Source: Candidatus Eiseniibacteriota bacterium
GTDB lineage: Bacteria > Eisenbacteria > RBG-16-71-46 > CAIMUX01
Assembly: GCA_016712505.1 (NCBI GenBank)
Contig: JADJQY010000002.1
Coordinates: 930,001-994,000 of the forward strand
Reading direction: 5' to 3'
DNA length: 64,000 nt
Each line of letters starts with the position of its first letter. Within the stretch, counting starts at the first letter, position 1. A program made the position numbers and the translations under genes. The notes under the pieces are model-generated. The model was given only the letters and a program-made list of their open reading frames with translations. It was not told where the DNA came from and did not search any database. This document shows positions 62,436 to 64,000 of this stretch, piece after piece.

Positions 62436-63386
62436 TTAGAAGCGGAAGTCGACCGAGAGTCGGTGGACTCCGGGCAGGGTCCCCATGTCGGTGTAGCCGT
62501 AGTCCAGTCGGCCTTCGGAATTCACGCTGGTCGACACCTTGAAACCGACGCCGGCGGAGTAGCTCTCGAGGTCGTACTTGAACTGGTAGCCGGCCCGCGC
62601 GAAGAAGAACTCATTGAATCCGTACTCCGCCCCCCAGGATGCGCGCTCGTTGTTGTCCGGCGGATGGCTGAACTCGCCCGCGCTGATCAGCAGGTGGTCG
62701 CCCGACTCGTACAGTTTCATCGACATGCCAACCCGGAAGACCGTGGGCATCTTCACCGATCCCTCGATGAACTGCATCTCGCTGCCGATGTTCTGGATCG
62801 CCATCCCGACCTTGAGGCTCCGATACCCGGTGTCATAGAGGGTGCCGAAGTCGAAGGTGTAGGCGTCCGCGCTGTAACTGGCCAGGCTCTGCTGGACGAA
62901 GTTGACCGAGAGCCCGGTCGAGAACTTGTCGGTGAACGACCGGGCGTAGGTCACCCCGACCGCGATGTCGCCCGCATCGAACGATTCGCCGTTTCCGTCC
63001 GGGCGGAAGACCGTACGCACCGGCAGCGCGTCCATGTAAAGGCTTCGCGTGTTCACCGCGAATCGCCCGGGCAGGAACGACACGCCGAAAACGTACGCCG
63101 CCTGGGTGAAGCTGAGGTCGGCCAGCCAGGCAGCATGATTCACGGTGACCACGTTATCCTGAAGTCGGGCCACCCCGGCCGGATTCCAGAAGATCGAGCT
63201 GGCGTCGTCCGCCACGGCAACGAACGCCCCCCCCATGGCGGCGGCGCGCGCCCCGATGCCGATCTTGAGGAACTGTCCACCGACCGTTCCGACCTTTGCG
63301 AACTCCTCCGCCGCACGGGTCTCACTCGGCAGAGCGAGCGCGACCGTCAGCGAGGAAAGTGCCACGAGCAACCCGGCCCGCCTCAC
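62436..63386 (-). CDS. PorV/PorQ-family outer membrane beta-barrel
   Basis: 316 residues. Signal peptide 'LLVALSSLTVALALPSETRA'. The mature start 'FLKIGIGARAAAMGGAFVAVADDASSIFWNPAG' (read in parts) is the PorV/PorQ/UPF0164 hallmark; strands alternate to a C-terminal 'HRLSVDFRF' ending in Phe. PorV shuttles type IX cargo to the attachment complex in Bacteroidetes; PorQ relatives are structural. GTG at 63386 is chosen on AAGGAGG six bases upstream; the longer frame includes repeat DNA. It is next to a gene with a type IX-like tail. Confidence 0.88.
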   Translation of the reverse strand: MRRAGLLVALSSLTVALALPSETRAAEEFAKVGTVGGQFLKIGIGARAAAMGGAFVAVADDASSIFWNPAGVARLQDNVVTVNHAAWLADLSFTQAAYVFGVSFLPGRFAVNTRSLYMDALPVRTVFRPDGNGESFDAGDIAVGVTYARSFTDKFSTGLSVNFVQQSLASYSADAYTFDFGTLYDTGYRSLKVGMAIQNIGSEMQFIEGSVKMPTVFRVGMSMKLYESGDHLLISAGEFSHPPDNNERASWGAEYGFNEFFFARAGYQFKYDLESYSAGVGFKVSTSVNSEGRLDYGYTDMGTLPGVHRLSVDFRF

Positions 63387-63417
63387 GTCATACCTCCTTG
63401 GGACCTCCGTCCCCTCA

Positions 63418-63489
63418 ATCCCCGGATGATCCTGCATCCCCGGATGACCCTGCATCCCCGGATGACCCTGCATCCCCGCATGCCGCTGG
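63418..63489. repeat. 18-bp tandem repeat before the PorV/PorQ-like gene
   Basis: Units atccccggatgaccctgc at 63436-63453 and 63454-63471 are identical; 63418-63435 differs by one base and 63472-63489 by four. The array is intergenic here and nearly matches the rsfS array (gtgaccctgcgtctcggc) in period and core. Confidence 0.9.
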
Positions 63490-63520
63490 ATCTTCGTTCG
63501 ATCCCCGAGTCGCCGGCGCA

Positions 63521-64000
63521 TCAGCGCACCACCACGAATCGGCCGACCTTCGACTTCCCGCCGCATTCCACCGAGTAGATGTAGATGCCGCTCACGATAT
63601 CCTGTCCATTGCGGCTGACCAGGTTCCAGAAGACGGTGCCGTTCCCGCCACGTCCATCCGACGGTGAAAGGTCGCGTCCGTCGTGGTCCAGGGTTTGCAC
63701 CAGATCCCCGGCGAGAGTGAAGATCTTGACCTTGCAACGATCCGCGGGAAGGCGGGCGAAGGCCAGCTTCGTGCCGGTCGGATCGCTGTCGCTCGGCACA
63801 AGATCCCATCCGAATGGGTTCTCCCCACGGATGTACGGATTCGGAACCACGATCACGTCGTCGAGCTCACCGCCTGAAATCGAATCCCAGCGCGGTATCA
63901 CTGCATCCGATTCCACAGCGGTGGGGCGACTCCCCAGTTCGTAGCTCGTGCCGGTCGTGGCGTCGACGATCACACTGTACGCGGTCACGTCGTAGAAATA
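63521..64000 (-). CDS. C-terminal part of a large surface protein with FlgD/type IX-like tail
   Basis: The frame enters from beyond the right edge; 159 residues are visible. 'VVPNPYIRGENPFGW' is the usual lead into a FlgD-Ig-like sorting domain, followed by 'KVKIFTLAGDLVQTLDHDG' and 'FWNLVSRNGQDIVSGIYIYSVECG', ending 'KVGRFVVVR'. This C-terminal class marks type IX-secreted proteins in Bacteroidetes and analogous surface proteins elsewhere. What precedes it is not in the window. The stop overlaps an in-frame ATG of the PorV region (TGATG), but PorV likely starts later. Confidence 0.85.
   Translation of the reverse strand, partial: YFYDVTAYSVIVDATTGTSYELGSRPTAVESDAVIPRWDSISGGELDDVIVVPNPYIRGENPFGWDLVPSDSDPTGTKLAFARLPADRCKVKIFTLAGDLVQTLDHDGRDLSPSDGRGGNGTVFWNLVSRNGQDIVSGIYIYSVECGGKSKVGRFVVVR

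Noticed and set aside
63418..63489. CRISPR array
   Set aside because: Repeats are directly tandem without spacers and only 18 bp; no cas genes.
62436..63521. PorV/PorQ-like gene starting at ATG 63521
   Set aside because: Would make the 18-bp repeat array coding and bury the signal peptide; GTG at 63386 has an ideal ribosome site right before it.

Overview
The window is a 64-kb, very GC-rich stretch of a Gram-negative bacterial chromosome. It is densely packed, mostly on the minus strand, with many genes joined by 4-bp ATGA/GTGA overlaps. The cell envelope is two-membraned: an Omp85-type barrel, lipoproteins, LapA/LapB, a PorV/PorQ-like barrel and secreted proteins with type IX/FlgD-like C-terminal tails. 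GWxTD and PorV-family proteins, a C25 (gingipain-fold) protein, bacillithiol genes and a type-B succinate dehydrogenase together point to the FCB superphylum or an allied lineage such as Candidatus Eisenbacteria. That placement is inference from gene content; no rRNA lies in the window.

Layout. 1-5.5 kb: folD (cut by the window edge), a ymdB-type phosphodiesterase, a 6S RNA candidate, zapA, a ZapB-like coiled coil, rplT, rpmI, infC (AUU start behind an attenuator-like hairpin), tRNA-Val and aroF. 5.7-10.4 kb: purM, a conserved unknown, a PfkB sugar kinase, rsfS and a polyprenyl synthase. 10.8-15.2 kb: an M23 endopeptidase, a histidine kinase, a PAP2 phosphatase and pgeF (plus strand). 15.2-23.2 kb: bshA, bshC, a methyltransferase, a DUF2079 membrane protein, a GT2 glycosyltransferase, an Omp85 protein and a lipoprotein, apparently one operon. 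23.3-28.6 kb: mutS (apparent frameshift), a SPOR protein, lapB and lapA. 28.8-38.3 kb: rpsA, plsC, cmk, aroA, pheA, rluB, scpB and scpA.

38.5-46.5 kb is an envelope/secretion region. It has two tandem dockerin-like secreted paralogues, a PrcB-domain lipoprotein behind a strong sigma-54 promoter with two TCGAT-N6-ATCGA repeats, and a four-gene operon (histidine kinase, NtrC-type regulator, periplasmic coiled coil, beta-barrel) whose regulator is the obvious candidate activator. 46.7-50.1 kb is sdhCAB on the plus strand. 50.3-57.6 kb holds an FG-GAP/VCBS protein and a giant C25-family protein whose expected catalytic cysteine is read as serine and whose signal-peptide region contains an 11-G tract. 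58-64 kb has tRNA-Leu, secG, tpiA, pgk, a GWxTD protein, a PorV/PorQ protein and the C-terminus of a large surface protein.

Two themes cross the window. First, a family of short (14-24 bp) degenerate tandem repeats, several built on a CCCTGCGTCC-like core, sits between genes and extends housekeeping proteins (AroF, RsfS, RluB, ScpB, SecG) with low-complexity tails. Second, several single-base indels are apparent (mutS, the C25 gene, tRNA-Leu, two genes without canonical starts). They may be assembly errors, phase variation or real decay, and they limit certainty at those loci.
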